Assembly (NCBI GenBank): GCA_905250075.1
Contig: CAJNOP010000012.1
Location: forward strand, 186,001-250,000
Reading direction: 5' to 3'
DNA: 64,000 nucleotides
Origin: Rotaria sp. Silwood1
Taxonomy: Eukaryota > Rotifera > Eurotatoria > Philodinida > Philodinidae
Shown: in pieces, positions 1 through 12,424 of the stretch
How positions within the stretch are numbered: the stretch's first letter is position 1
Layout: each line of letters begins with the position of its first letter
Translations under genes and position numbers: made by a program
Notes under the pieces: model-generated
The model's input: only the letters and a program-made list of their open reading frames with translations
What the model was told of the DNA's origin: nothing
The model's database searches: none

Positions 1-1468
1 AATTTTGAAGAATATAAATGTATATTATTATATGTAAACGACTTAAAAAAGATGTATTTCTTTTTCTTCTATAATACTGAGTGAAAAATTCAGACAACAG
101 ACAAAATGTTATATACAATCCATTTGTATGCAATCAATGATGAATATTTACAATCGTCTCTTGAATTATCTATCTCTACTGAGAGTTTGAGTCTCCTTCA
201 TTCAAAATCAACATAATTTATTGCATTTATGATTCTAAAAGATTCATTGAAGTTAACTGAATATAATCAATTTTACTATTATTCACTAGCTGTATTGACT
301 GAATTAATTTAATCTGACATTTATCAATTTGGCCGAAGGAAAAAATGGCGAGGAATAAAATACTCCAAAAAAATGTCAAAAATGCTCCAGATGTTATTAA
401 GTAACTCTGTCAAGGGTGAAATGTACAAGTACGTGTAGTAAACAGATTGATATTTATATGTACAGTCCACACTTATCCACGTAAATAAACGTATTGTCTT
501 GTCGTTAATTTTTATTTTTAAATATTTTTCATATCAGTATTATCTCTTATTGATGAACTTGAGCGTTTTTTATTGTTTTGTGTATTATAAATTATCTTCA
601 TTTCACTGGTTGACAATCTCAAAATCAATTTTCTTTCGACTAAATTAATGTCATTGTTTAATTTAATCAGCATTGTCATAAATAAACTAATTGAAAAAAG
701 AACTCATCATATACAATTTTAAAATAATTCAATCTAGCAGATTATTGCCTGTAGACAAAAGAATAATATCATTTTTTCTTTACAATGATTTGAAACATCA
801 GGAGAACAGATTGGCATTGAAGTCAACTAAATGTCTTACTAATAAATCAAATTGAACATAAGAATTTTTTTGAATCATAAGTTTTACTCTTTGATATTCA
901 CTGCATAAATTAATATGTTTTCAAAATTCAATTAGCATCTCTTCAAGGGTTACACCCAGGAGAAGAAGTCGAAGTCAACCTTGACTCCGACTTTTCCTCA
1001 TCTTTGTAAAGCCCTAAGGCGACGTGAATCGAGCCGTCAGAATACACCAGTGTATACCAATAATACAAACTCGCCATTCAAAAAAGACTTGTAATACTGT
1101 ATTTAATTTACTTTTAGAGAATTTAGAGAGCTTCGTCTGATGCTAAAAATGACTGTAATGCAGGTCTCCAGTCAGTATTCATTAAAACTGCACAAAATAA
1201 TCTTCATCTTTGGATAATAGGCAAACAAAGTCTTACAAGATAGTATCCGAATATCTTCTACACATTTTTTTTCTATGTGTATCTATACTTTTCAAAATAT
1301 TACACAAGATTTAAGATGTCATATTTTCAATCTATATTCTTTCTTATATCTAACCACACATACAACGAAACAAAGATCTGATTTATGTTATTATCAGATA
1401 CATTTGTAAGATAAACACAACATCGTTAACTTAAAAATAAATGTCAAAGAAAACAAAAACATTTTCCA
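1..1468. other. Intergenic, no gene seen
   Basis: Very AT-rich sequence downstream of the desaturase gene, with no ORF or splice-supported exon that I recognise. The only structure noted is an imperfect inverted repeat with 13-bp arms (966-978 and 981-993, one mismatch), inside a slightly more GC-rich patch at about 940-1080. Confidence 0.5.
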
Positions 1469-4373
1469 TTAATGATGATAATAAATATTATTTGTCATTG
1501 CAACATCTCGCATAAGCTTAACTTGCATAGCAACATTTTTTAATGCATCTAATACTTTTCTATTACCATGAACAAAACCATATACATGATAAGTAAGACC
1601 AACTTCATCAGCAAATTGTTTAACAAAGTAACTTGCTTCTCTTAATTTATGTCTTGGCATACGTGGAAATAAATGATGAACAGCTTGATATTGTAAACCA
1701 CCATGAAAAAAATCTAACCATGTTGGACATGCTATATCCATTGTTGTACGAAGCATTTTAGCTGGAAATGATTCACATGGTCCATAATCTTCTGTTGACA
1801 TACCAAAATGTGATAATGTTATTTGTACATGCAAGGGCATTGTTATCATATAACATAAGAACATATAAATAAAACGTTGTATATAAGTTGGAATTAATGA
1901 TAATAAAAATATAAACCAATACCAATAGATTAATATTGATAATATTTCAATATAACGATATGGTGAATTTGTATATTTATAAAGATAAATATATGATTGT
2001 AATTGTAAATTAAAACGAGCAAAACACATTATTAAATAATAAGTAAAATGTTGAAATTGAATAATACATGATGCAAGCCATGTATAGGAAAGTATACGTT
2101 TATGATATGTTGAATAAAGTGATTGAAAAAAACGTGGTGTTACAGCAAAAAATGGTAAATGTTGAATGTCTGAAATAAATATTTAGAAATGTAGAAGATG
2201 ATATAATATGATCTAATGAGAGAAGTTCTACAACAGTTCAACCTTTTTTAAGTAGAGACTATATTTATTCTGCAAATCGAAAATAGCTATGAATACTCTA
2301 AAAAGAATTTGAGCCTATAGCTTATTGTTACGGAGACAATACATTTTTTGGATAAATATCGTGGTAACAGGAAAAACTAATTTTCCAATTTCGTATTGAA
2401 TTTTTACATAGAGACAGGCTTTAACGAGAATAATTTCAAACCGTTTAATTTGCTTCTATTCCGAAATGAGAATATCGAATCTATTGGTTTATAAGGGATG
2501 TCTCAAAAGTTCTGTTACAATTTTGAAATTCATCCTTCTCGCATTCAACAAAAGCAAACTTCTTGAAACTTTGGCAGATTATTGTACATATCAAGTACTA
2601 CATAACTACAAAGTTTGAGTTCTATAGCTTTTACTATGGATGAGAATCAGTCAGAACATTGTTATGTACTAATTTTTCAATTTTCTTGGTCATCTCGATT
2701 ATTATTACAAAAAATACAAACAATAAAAATAAAAAGGAACGAACAACAATAGGTATCGATATTCGCGTCATTGACTAACACCTTGATGAATTACTAACTT
2801 CAATCATGCTGATATTTTATGTGTCAGTGATTGACATAATGAAACGCTAAATTTATTACATTCCTTTTTAATGTTGTTTCCAAATATTCAATATTAGTAT
2901 TCTTGCCACTGTGACTTCTCTTTTGATGCACCCCGAACGTTTTCGATAGGCCACAGATCAGCTAATTAGCAGAACAACTTTTCGATTCAATTCGATGAAT
3001 TAAAACTTACTCAACAACATCAAAACAGAAGTCACAGTGGCAAGAATATTGATATTCAATATTTGGAAAACAACATTAACAAGGAATGTAATAAATTTAG
3101 CGTTTCATTATATCAATCAATAACGCGAATATCGATACCTATTGTTGTTCGTTCCTTTTTATTTCTATTGTTTGTATTTTTTGTAATAATAATCGAGATG
3201 GCCAAGAAAATTGAAAAATTAGTACATAACAATGTTCTGACTGATTCTCATCTATAGTAAAAGCTATAGAACTCAAACTTAGTAGTTATGTAGTACTTGA
3301 TATGTACAATAATCTGCCAAAGTTTCAAGAAGTTTGCTTTTGTTGAATGCGAGAACGGTGAATTTCAAAAAATTGTAACAGAACTTCTAGGACATCCTTT
3401 ACAAGACACACTATTTTCATAATTGTATCTTAGAATAGGAAGAGCAACAAGATCTGAAACACTCACAAGAAACTATTCTCGCTAAGACCTATCTCTCTGC
3501 AATGTTTCTAGTCGAAATTTAAAAACCAATTTTTCTGGAACAGAGTTTTCATTTAACGACTACTCTGAAAGTGCAGACTCTCTGCGACATTCATAGCTCA
3601 TTTCATACATACGATGATGATCGACATTAACGTAGGTAATGCAATTGAAAACTATTGATGTTTGTTAACAATACCAATCCAATATTCAAAAGCACTTTCA
3701 TCATTAGTTCATATAACAAAAAAAAATTGGATAGTAGTCTATTCTCTCGTTGTAAACGTATAAGTTACTAGAATAAATACTGCTTATAATCATTCTTAAT
3801 AGTTAAATGCATGTTCGTATTCTTAATTGATTCAACAATGAAATTAGAATATGTCAGGTAAAACATGGATTATCTCTTTTTTTATCTTTTGATAATCTAC
3901 TGACTCAAATATGCGAAATGTTTTTTTTTGCTTTTCTGTCAGTTGTAATCAAAGAATCTTACAATTTTAAGGGTTTCTTATGCGTGTTAAGATTTCATAT
4001 CAAGCTTTTTTTTTATTTATACCTGGATCATGTTCAGGTGAATTTGTAACAAGATGATGAATATTATGATGATGTTTCCACCATCCAAGTGATATTCCAC
4101 CTAATATGTTAGCAACAAATATTCCAATATATGAATCAATACGATATGAATGTGTTATAGCTAAATGACCAGCATCATGTGCTGTAAATGTTAATTGATG
4201 CCAAAAAGCACCAAGAAATATAGCTGATATATAATAATGCCATGATTTTGTTGCATTAATAAAAAAATATAAAGCAAAAAATGCGAGAAATAAATAACGT
4301 AAACATTCTCGAGTATAATCATAATAATTACATTGAAATAAGCCTATTCAAAATAATAATTATAGAAATTTTA

Positions 4374-4408
<35 letters not shown>

Positions 4409-4930
4409 AGAATTTTTTTTACCAAGAAAACGAAGTTTATAACAAAGTTTTCTATATTCTTCAATGATATGTTTATGTTCATTAGGATTTTGTATCATTG
4501 TTTTATTATTAATCGATAATAAAAGTTCAGATGTTAAAAGACGATTATTATTTAAATCATTTTTATGATTATAAAATTGAATTGGTAAATTAAGTGATTT
4601 ATATTCATTACAATCTTGTGTATGAACATCTCCAAAATAAAATAATGGTAATTTATTACGTAAAATATGATCTGGATGATAAGCATTTATCTCATCAGTT
4701 GCATCCTAAAAATTATGTGTTTTAGTTTCTGAGTCCTAATTTTTGTTCTTACATTTATTTTATTTAAATCTTACCTTTCCGATCATATGTAAAATAGCCA
4801 TTTCACCACCTGGATGATATTTTATCCATGAATTAAGTCGATAGATTTTATTATAATAGATAACAAGTAAATCACCATGATCAATTATTCGTTGAGCTAT
4901 TTGTTCTCTTGTATAGTGTTTCTTTTCCAT
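1469..4930 (-). CDS. Cytochrome b5-fused front-end desaturase, delta-8 sphingolipid desaturase type
   Basis: Four exons on the minus strand: 4930-4775, 4705-4423, 4343-4023 and 2169-1469, all with GT-AG introns, giving 486 residues in one frame. Residues 1-80 are a cytochrome b5 domain with HPGG at 39-42 (His39 a heme ligand; His62 likely the second). Desaturase His boxes follow: HDAGH at 202-206, HNIHH at 239-243, and QAVHH at 415-419, whose leading Gln marks front-end desaturases. The segments TNSPEHDPDIQHLPFFAV and WLDFFHGGLQYQAVHHLFPR strongly resemble fungal delta-8 sphingolipid desaturases, as I recall them, more than animal acyl-CoA delta-5/6 enzymes. Expected role: oxygen-dependent desaturation of the long-chain base of (glucosyl)ceramide in the ER membrane, using electrons from the fused b5 domain. 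The last intron (2170-4022) holds a large inverted repeat. Substrate specificity is inferred. Confidence 0.9.
2220..3620. repeat. Outer diverged inverted repeat flanking the intronic foldback
   Basis: Sequence at about 2220-2470, reverse-complemented, aligns by eye with about 3410-3620. Both resemble 24690-25060 (for example a shared 'TAGAGTATTCATAGTTCAT'-like stretch at 24.8-25.1 kb and in the complement of 2.28 kb). These arms are visibly more diverged than the inner arms at 2496-3397, so the structure is either one long old palindrome with a conserved core or a younger element nested between two copies of an older repeat. Confidence 0.5.
2496..3397. mobile_element. Foldback/MITE-like inverted-repeat element in the desaturase intron
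   Basis: The left arm at 2496-2928 is nearly the exact reverse complement of the right arm at 3018-3397, around a loop of about 90 bp. The left arm carries about 55 bp (near 2770-2825) absent from the right. The tips begin GGATGTC and end GACATCC. Flanks TTTATAAG (2488-2495) and TTTACAAG (3398-3405) look like an imperfect 8-bp target duplication, as in hAT elements; a TA-flanked reading is also possible. No transposase is encoded, so it would be non-autonomous. A 64-residue ORF inside the right arm is a by-product of the repeat. Confidence 0.75.
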
Positions 4931-5783
4931 TGAATTAATATTTATTTTTAATATTAATCATTCGAAGATGAGTAGTAAGTGAATAATTTATTCTTAAAAA
5001 CGCAAATATATTCTAGAACATTTTTTTTTCTTATGGACGAGAAAAAAAAAAGGAAACACGCTTAGAAAAAAATTCTTTATTTCTTTTTCCGTTTAACGAA
5101 GAAAGATGAGTTTGTTTTATAGTCGGAAAAGAAAAATTTTCCGTTCTTTCAGAACGCTATCAATATGCAGTAATACTCTTATTCCATTGGATAAAGTAAC
5201 GACATAAGGCAAGGTCATATTCAATCTACTAGCATACATTCTTGTTCGGTTTCTATTGGTTAACAGAAAAAAAAATAGGAAGAAACAGCAAGAGAAAATC
5301 TTTATTGAAAATCTAATTGATAGGAGTTGTGAACAATGAGAGAAAAAAAACTATTTTACAATGAATATATACTAATTAAAATAGAGCTCATTAGACACAG
5401 AGGAAATAAATACTAGAGCTTTTATTTGTTCTAATATGAACTATTGATGATGTAAATTGAAATATTTTTTGACGGGGTTGTACACTTAATTATGAAAGAG
5501 AATATATACAATATTAATTTAAGTAGAAAACATAATGAAGAGAAGCGAGTTTCATGAATAATTCAATATACATTACACATTTTGAAACTTTTTTACGATA
5601 ATTTACCTATAAAACCAGCTGTTACACTTTTGATTCTTTTAATACGAAAGTTGTATATTATTATACCGTATTAGAATAATAGTTTAATAATAAATATTAC
5701 TTTTGATATAAAGGATAATTTGACACGAAACAAAAAAAAAAAATATTTAGTTTTTTACTTCATTCATATAAGCAACTTATATC
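4931..5783. other. Intergenic, upstream of the desaturase
   Basis: AT-rich sequence 5' of the desaturase gene (minus strand), so it should contain its promoter. I see no clear TATA box and no 3' splice-like acceptor close to the ATG. No coding region recognised. Confidence 0.4.
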
Positions 5784-5998
5784 CGGGGGTGTCCCGAGCA
5801 TAGTAAAATTGGGGGAGGGGGCGGGGTAAAAAAATTTTTTCTTCCAGAGTTAGCGCAAATTTTTTTTTCGTAGTGGTAAATGTAGTACATAATTAGATAA
5901 GACTTTTGATAAAAGACCAAAATAATTTCAACAAGTCCCTGCGGAGAAAACACGAAAGTTTTTTCAAAACTGGGGGGGGGGGGGGGGGGACACCCCTG
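5784..5998. mobile_element. hAT-type MITE with perfect 8-bp target-site duplication
   Basis: A 215-bp element whose ends are CGGGGGTGTCC (left) and GGACACCCCTG (right, complement CAGGGGTGTCC), the terminal-inverted-repeat style of hAT transposons. It is bounded by identical 8-bp repeats CTTATATC at 5776-5783 and 5999-6006, the duplication length typical of hAT. Just inside the ends are G-rich tracts: about 5811-5826 on the left and a near-continuous G run of about 18 at 5972-5989 on the right. It has no coding capacity; an 80-residue ORF across it is spurious. Confidence 0.85.
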
Positions 5999-6006
5999 CT
6001 TATATC

Positions 6007-8969
6007 CGATAAAAAACAATCATAGTGAAGAAAGCAAACAACTACTTCTGTTAAAATTCAAATCTAATTAAGAATTATTTTCTTCGATTAAATCACATTG
6101 TTTTATCAAACATACCCATTGAAACTTTATACTCTTAATTGTCAGCATACCAGTATTACAAGGGATAGCGTTTGCTTCTTCAAGTTTTCCATGCCTCTTG
6201 TTTATACTACAATAAGCATACGCAATGCTATATATATATATTTAAAATCCATAGGACTCACTAGTTCATATAAAGAGACTGACTCATACTCTCACGATTT
6301 TAGTTACTTTTGAACTCTCTGCTACCACAATAAACGATCCTAAAATTTCACTGCTGGATGAAGGTTAATAGCATGATCTTAAATCGGTTTTCATCTTTCT
6401 GAAAGTAACTATATGAAATTTAATGCATTTGATTAAAATAAATGAAGTCCGATTAATCAACATCGTATGAACAAAATCCAATGATTAATCTTCTTTGCTA
6501 TTTGTTCCCAATACAAGGGTTTTTCCTATTCGAGATTCGTAGTTTGTTTTTGTTTTATTTTTAATAAAATTTACTATTTATATGTTTAAATTAAAAATCA
6601 TAATATCTGAAAAAGAAACAAACTTTCACAGTGTTTCGAAATTAAAGAAAAAAAGATCAATTAACTACTAATAATAAATACTTAAACAATCTGAGAGTAA
6701 GAGCACAGTCATCCCTCAATGGAAGATAATAACAAAAAAAAATTGAGCTTTTCCCAAAATGTTTTGAGTAAATATTTTTTTTTTCAATAAAGTGTCACAC
6801 TAATTTGAAGCTCGTGACACACGAGCACGTAATACAATACTCAAGACTTCAAATATCATACCTTTGAGAAAAATGGAATTCAAACGACAAAGAGTTTGCC
6901 AATGCACTGTTCGTGACTTACTGGGTTTATTTTTTAATGTATTGTTATCTGCTTTCGCTCCTTGGCTTTAATGATTATTTATGCATGATGTGCTAACATC
7001 TTCTCATCGCTACTAGTCTCTTTCTTCCTTCTACCATAACGATGTATCTTCAATTAGTCTATTAATTACTTCCTTTCTTCTCATGTTTAGATTATCGGGT
7101 TCTCGGGGTTTGCTATTTTCTCTAATCTCTTTCATATTTCATATATCAGGAATGCATATTATTGAGTAAAATAGACATCGAATGATTGAAATAAAACCGT
7201 TATACTGTCCATTATTGAGAGAGAAGAGACAAAATAAATCCATCTAAAAATTGATTGTGTCTCTTAGAATATTGACCTTGTATCGCTCATGGTAATATAC
7301 AAATACATGTTAATGATATGTTAATTCTATTATTTGTCGAACATTCAAACCAGATATAAATAAAACTTTTGTTTTTCTTGTTTTTTTTCAACCTATCTTA
7401 AATCGAAGTATCCAATGATGACGGTTACCTTATAAAGAAAGAATGAAACACTTTTATCTTCTTGTTTTAATTAGCGAAGACATACTTATTCAAAGACTTC
7501 ATTATATGTCATTCGATAGAAAACTTGTTACTCTAAAAAATCGTTTATTTAATCTTAAAAATACATTTACAATAGTTCGGTAACATACGATAAACATTTT
7601 TAGTTCAACAGCCAATATACTACGACGAACGATATCAAGTCGAATTTTTTTACATCAGCATGGATTCGGTCAACTAACGTTTTTATTGGTTACTTTGTCT
7701 CCAATTGAATAATAGAGAGAATTAAGATTAGGGTGGTTAGGCGATCATTGTGATATCAGTCAAAAAAAAACCATAAATGATGTTTCGCACCATATTTAAG
7801 TTTGATGATTAGTGTCTGGTCGTACTTCCCATAGGTTTCCGATGAATTTCTTCATTTTTATCAACTTGCTGTTCATATCCTGTCATTTTCACAGTTGTAT
7901 AATCCATTGAAATTAAATAATTTTTCATCAGAACACAAATATTTCCTGTAGAAAGATTTTATGAGATTTTTCCGGCTCATATGTCAAACGAGAATCTTTT
8001 TTTGCTTGTATGCTTTTGTTAGTTTTGAAACAACATATTTTACATATGATTTGAAACTGAAATCATTTTTAATTATTGTTTTCATGTTTGATCTTGAGAT
8101 ATGACGCAATTATTTTGACCTGTATTTGTTTTCAAACGTATTGCTTTCAAGGAAAAGAAGCAGCTATTAGGATATTAAATTGATGAATTTGCGATACATA
8201 TATGCTTCAAAATTAACAATTTTGAGTGACTTGTTGCTCATCGTGATCCAGCGTATGGATATTATGATAGTTCTGGCTTTATTCCTCTTGATTGCATCTG
8301 ATTCTTTGAATATTGTAATCCATATGTAGACCATTGATTTCTCAATCTCTATTTTTCATGTTTTTTTGTTTTTTGTAAAACAAAGTAAATATCTTAATTT
8401 ATAACTAACTTGGTTTGGTAGAATGAACATTTCTTTATTGAATGAGTTAAGAGCGAAGTTTCTGAACTGTTTTTGCACTACTCAACACAAGAAAAGAGTC
8501 TCATTCTTTATGAGTTGCCCGTTATTATGACCGCTATTAATATCGTTTCACGATTGTGACAATATATTCTTTTACATGTATTTTTATTCATGCGTTAATT
8601 ATTTCTTTCAGTTTCCGTTTCAATTGTCTCGAATGTGAATGATCGTTGCAATAAAGTAACTCATTTCTCACATTATTTTTTATCGTAACTATTGAAGAAA
8701 GATCTTATTTCGGAAGTTCTGCAAACAAAACTTGAAATTAACAGTGAATAAAGAAAAAAGATGTTGATTCATATATAATTTGATAGCAATGATCAAATGC
8801 ATACGTATCTAGTGGCCTCTTTGAAAAGAAAATTTCTATTGGTTTGTTCCAAAAAAAAAACGAAGAAACAAGAAATTATTTACTAATGCCAACAATAAAC
8901 AAAACAATTTGCTTTTCGTTTAAATTTTATCTCAATCACGAAACTTATACTGTTTTTAGAAATCCTATC
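6007..8969. other. Intergenic, no gene seen
   Basis: About 3 kb of AT-rich DNA between the MITE and ATP5PF. Short ORFs such as the one at 6098-6313 show no recognisable domain or codon pattern. A TTTTTAG acceptor-like motif ends at 8959, ten bases before the ATP5PF start codon. Confidence 0.4.
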
Positions 8970-9597
8970 ATGTTGAATCGGTGTGTTTCTTCACAATTAC
9001 GTAATTCATATGGTTTGATTGCTGCTCGTCATTTATCATTAAGTACAAACCTTGCACAGCAACCTAAACAACAAGCTACAGATCCAATTCAACAATTGTT
9101 TATCAATAAAATTCGTGAATATAATGAAAAACGAAAGTCTGTTATTCTAATAAATTATAAACTAAATATAGTATTTGATGATATCTTTTCGATTTCTAGA
9201 CAAACGAAAGATGGTCTTGTGGATGCTACACCTGAAGTGCGAAAAAGTCTTGAAGATACACTTAATAAATTAAAACATGCTTATGGTGCTGAATCAGAAG
9301 ATCTTCTTTCAGTACCGAAACTTAGTTTTAAAGGTAGATGATTATTTTATTTTCAGTATAAATTTTCTATTTTGTTTTTTTTTTTGCTATTTATTAGAAC
9401 CTCAAGTTGACGTTGCTATTGAAAAACAAGTCAAAGAAATAATTAAAAAGGAAATAACAGTATCAGCAGAAGATATTAAAAAATATACAGGTCCATATGG
9501 TTCATGGTCACCAGAATATTTAGCTAAGAAAGGGGCTGAAAGAGCTGAAGAACAAAAGAAACATGATCAACGGCAAGATGCTGTTTTACCTGGTTAA
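8970..9597 (+). CDS. ATP5PF: ATP synthase-coupling factor 6, mitochondrial
   Basis: Three exons (8970-9136, 9200-9333, 9398-9597) with 63- and 64-bp introns give 166 residues. The core DPIQQLFINKIREY, then TKDGLVDA, TPEVRKSLEDTLNKLK and LSFKEPQVDV, follows the F6 family (animal DPIQKLFVDKIREY...). The N-terminus is basic and Ser-rich without acids (MLNRCVSSQL...), as expected for a mitochondrial import peptide. F6 belongs to the peripheral stalk of F1Fo ATP synthase on the matrix side and links F1 to Fo. The protein is longer than vertebrate F6 (about 108 residues) because of a charged C-terminal extension of roughly 55 residues including KKYTGPYGSWSPEYLAKKG. I start at ATG 8970; upstream in-frame codons lie before a likely 3' splice site (8958-8959). 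An AATAAA lies near 9.73 kb. Confidence 0.93.
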
Positions 9598-11710
9598 AAA
9601 TAGTTCCAAATCAATAGAGACTCTATCTCTTTTTTTTACTCCCATTTGAATCATTCAGTGTGTATTTGCCGTAGACAGTTTTCTTTTTCTTGTTCTTTAT
9701 TTACATCCAAAAAAAAAGAGATAAATAATAAACAGCATAGAGACACTTTATTATACATATACCGATTTATTTATTTCATTATAAACATTGAAAAATATCA
9801 AAAACTATTGAAATCTAAATATGTGTGGTCCAATTCAATCTATTAATTAAAAGATTTTAAAATATAATTTTTTTTTTTATTGATGTGCTAAATGAAGTGT
9901 TTTATTCAGTTTTTCTATTTCGGGAGGGTTAATTCGATCTTTGAAGAATCATGTTCCTTTCGGTGTTCAAACTAAATGTTTATAGTTCGGATCAAGCATG
10001 AGATCAAATGTTCATGCATTTTGAAGATAAGATTCATTCAAACATTTTCAAAAAAAAAACTGCATATGTTAATTCTTCTATAATAAAAACCATGTTCATT
10101 GTATATCTTTTTGTTATTAACAATTCATTAATGAAGATACTGTCGTTTTGTCTTTCGTACTGACATTATTAGCATCATTATTAATAAAGCACAAATGGTT
10201 CAAAATAAAACTATTACATTGGTATGTGCACAAATCGAGATTAGTTCTGCTTCGATTACAGTACTATTCCTATCGATCTTCATTTTATTCCAATGTTACA
10301 TTTTCCATGAATAAATCTTGACTTTCGACAGTAAGAAGCATTTTTTTATTCGAAATTTCGTTTTTTTTTAAAAAAAGCTTTCGTCATTTTCTGCTTGAAA
10401 AATATGGTTTTTTTAATCGTGCATTCCAGAATTCTAGAAGAAACTTCATTGTAGTCAATGGTTTTTTTTCGTCTGAGAGAACATGCCAAGATTCAAGATA
10501 TGCCAGAGTTCATTTTTTGAAGTATTGAATTTATCTTCTCTCAAAAAAAAAGTAATATTAACAAAAAGGTTCTGTCATGCTCTGCAATGAAAAGAAAATT
10601 AAGTATATAGAATGAAGACCCATAAAGAACTTTGAGTTACCAAATCAGTCGTCTTTGACTCTTGTTTGTTGAATATCTCGTGAAATCTTCGTGATATAGG
10701 GCTAAACATTTCATATGATTTGAATATACTTAGCCCACAATTCATTTGTAACGATCGGTGGCTTTTAAAAAGTGAATTCTCACAATAAATCTTCAATCAT
10801 TCTATAGATTAGTTAAAGAACGAAATCGATACGTAATATTCTGTGTATATCTACCAATTCGTTTAAATTTCTAACAATTGATATACATGATGGTCAACAA
10901 TTGAATAAATCATTAAACAAAATCAACATTCTTTTCTCTTCATTTTCTTGAAATGCTAATATAATGATTCTAATGTCTATATTAGAATCCAAGAGGAGTA
11001 GGTATATGTTCAATTACTCGACAACGGTAACAGCTAGTGACTTGTAGGTTTCGACAATCGAATAAAAAGAGTTTCAAACGTTTGTTTTACTGTCTGATAC
11101 TATTGTAGACAAAATTATTTTAGAAGTCATCATCTTTGAAAAATATTCAAAAAACTGAATGAAAATGGTAAAGACGGAACATCATCTTCATGTACGTTTT
11201 GTGAAGATGACGGTTTCTAATATAAATTTGTTCTATGAACTATCAGACAAAAAGTTGTCTGAAATTCTCTTCTTTCGATTGTTGAAAACTACAGGTAGAG
11301 CTCGTCAGGTTGGTTTCAAATACAAGTTTAAAAATGTGAGTCCCGGTCGACTGTAAGTGTAGAACATTAGCTGCGACAATTGTCGATTTATTGAAATTAC
11401 CTTTCACGTTATTTAATTCTAGTGCAGACATTAATTCGACTCTTTTGTTTTGCTGTAAAAAAAAACTGATCTAGTATGAGTAATTATCAATCGAAGTTTT
11501 GGATAAATTTATTTTTCTTTTTTTTTGTATCAATATAAGTGTTTAATTGATATTCTTCTTTTTTCTCTGTTTATTTCATCTTGTTGAATGATGACGAAGA
11601 AGAAAAACTAGATGAGATATACAGAGACACGGTAAATGAATGCGCGCAACGTTTGCTAAAACAAAGCAAAAAAAACGGGCGGCAACATTATATATATAGT
11701 TGTAGTTGGT
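9598..11710. other. Intergenic, contains a dispersed repeat
   Basis: No gene recognised between ATP5PF and RPL24, which are convergent. The main content is one copy of a dispersed repeat at about 10390-10800, listed separately. Overlapping small ORFs on both strands at 11159-11431 have no recognisable features. Confidence 0.4.
10390..10800 (+). repeat. Dispersed repeat, copy A
   Basis: This stretch aligns by eye with the reverse complement of about 35200-35660. Shared blocks, in order: TCATTTTCTGCTT; ATCG-GCATT followed by AGAATTCT-GAAGAA-CTTCATTG-A-TCAATGG; a CATG-CAAGAT block; TTCTGTCATGCT-TGCA; and TATAGAATGAAGA. Spacing is conserved apart from an insertion in copy B. The type of element is unknown; no coding capacity or clear termini were found. 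Confidence 0.6.
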
Positions 11711-12424
11711 TTATCGTTGCGTGCCCTTCTTTGGGCCAGCCTTCGGTATATTTTTTTGAATCCTTTCTGGTTTCTTCACTTGTTTAGCACTCTAGAAAAT
11801 AAAACGAAATTAGTAATAAATAATATTATCTTTTTTTGAAATGTACTTTGACAACAGCTGATTGTACAACTTTCTTTTGTTGAGCTTTTGCCTTTTTAGC
11901 TTGTTTAGCAGCACTATTTAAATACACAAAAAACAACTGAATTTTAAAAACTAAAAGACATCTATCGAATCATACTTAATGGCATCCTGTCGTTGAGCCT
12001 TTCGAAATTCTGGTTGTTGGTTACGTTTAGCAAGAATCTCGTTCCAGGTAACACCAGTAATAGCTCGTTGAAATTTAATATTACGTCGAGTACGTTTTTT
12101 AACTTCTTGTTCGGCAGCACCTTTCTTATGTTTACGACGATAATAAACAGTCCATGTAACACGACGAGGATTTCGACGCATATCAGCCGATCGTTGACAT
12201 TTTGAATTTAAATAGATATGTACCTAAAGAATAAAATTGATGTTTTGTTTTTTTTTTGACAAAGAAATCATGACAATATTCAAACAAACTTTGCCATCAA
12301 CTTTAACAACACGTTTGCCATGGCCAGGATAGATTTTATATCCACTATAATTGCAAATTTCGAGTCTAAAGAAAAATTGATTAATATGAGAGAAAAAAAA
12401 GATATTGTTTGTGTCTTACTTCAT
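11711..12424 (-). CDS. RPL24: 60S ribosomal protein L24 (eL24)
   Basis: Five exons on the minus strand: 12424-12420, 12365-12290, 12223-11976, 11913-11847 and 11791-11711, with introns of 54-66 bp, totalling 158 residues (human L24 has 157). The N-terminus, [20 protein letters not shown], carries the eL24 [10 protein letters not shown] signature. It continues with [57 protein letters not shown] and a Lys/Ala-rich tail. It is a structural protein of the large ribosomal subunit. The first coding exon holds only ATGAA; the splice completes Lys2. Another acceptor-like site (CAG ending at 12455) lies 30 bases before the ATG, suggesting a 5'-UTR intron or a trans-splice site. Confidence 0.96.

Noticed and set aside
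3063-3257. 64-residue ORF inside the desaturase intron
   Set aside because: It lies in the right arm of the foldback repeat, has no recognisable domain, and its left-arm counterpart is not open.
5777-6019. 80-residue Pro-rich ORF
   Set aside because: It is the translation of the MITE's G-rich ends on the minus strand; the Pro runs come from homopolymers.
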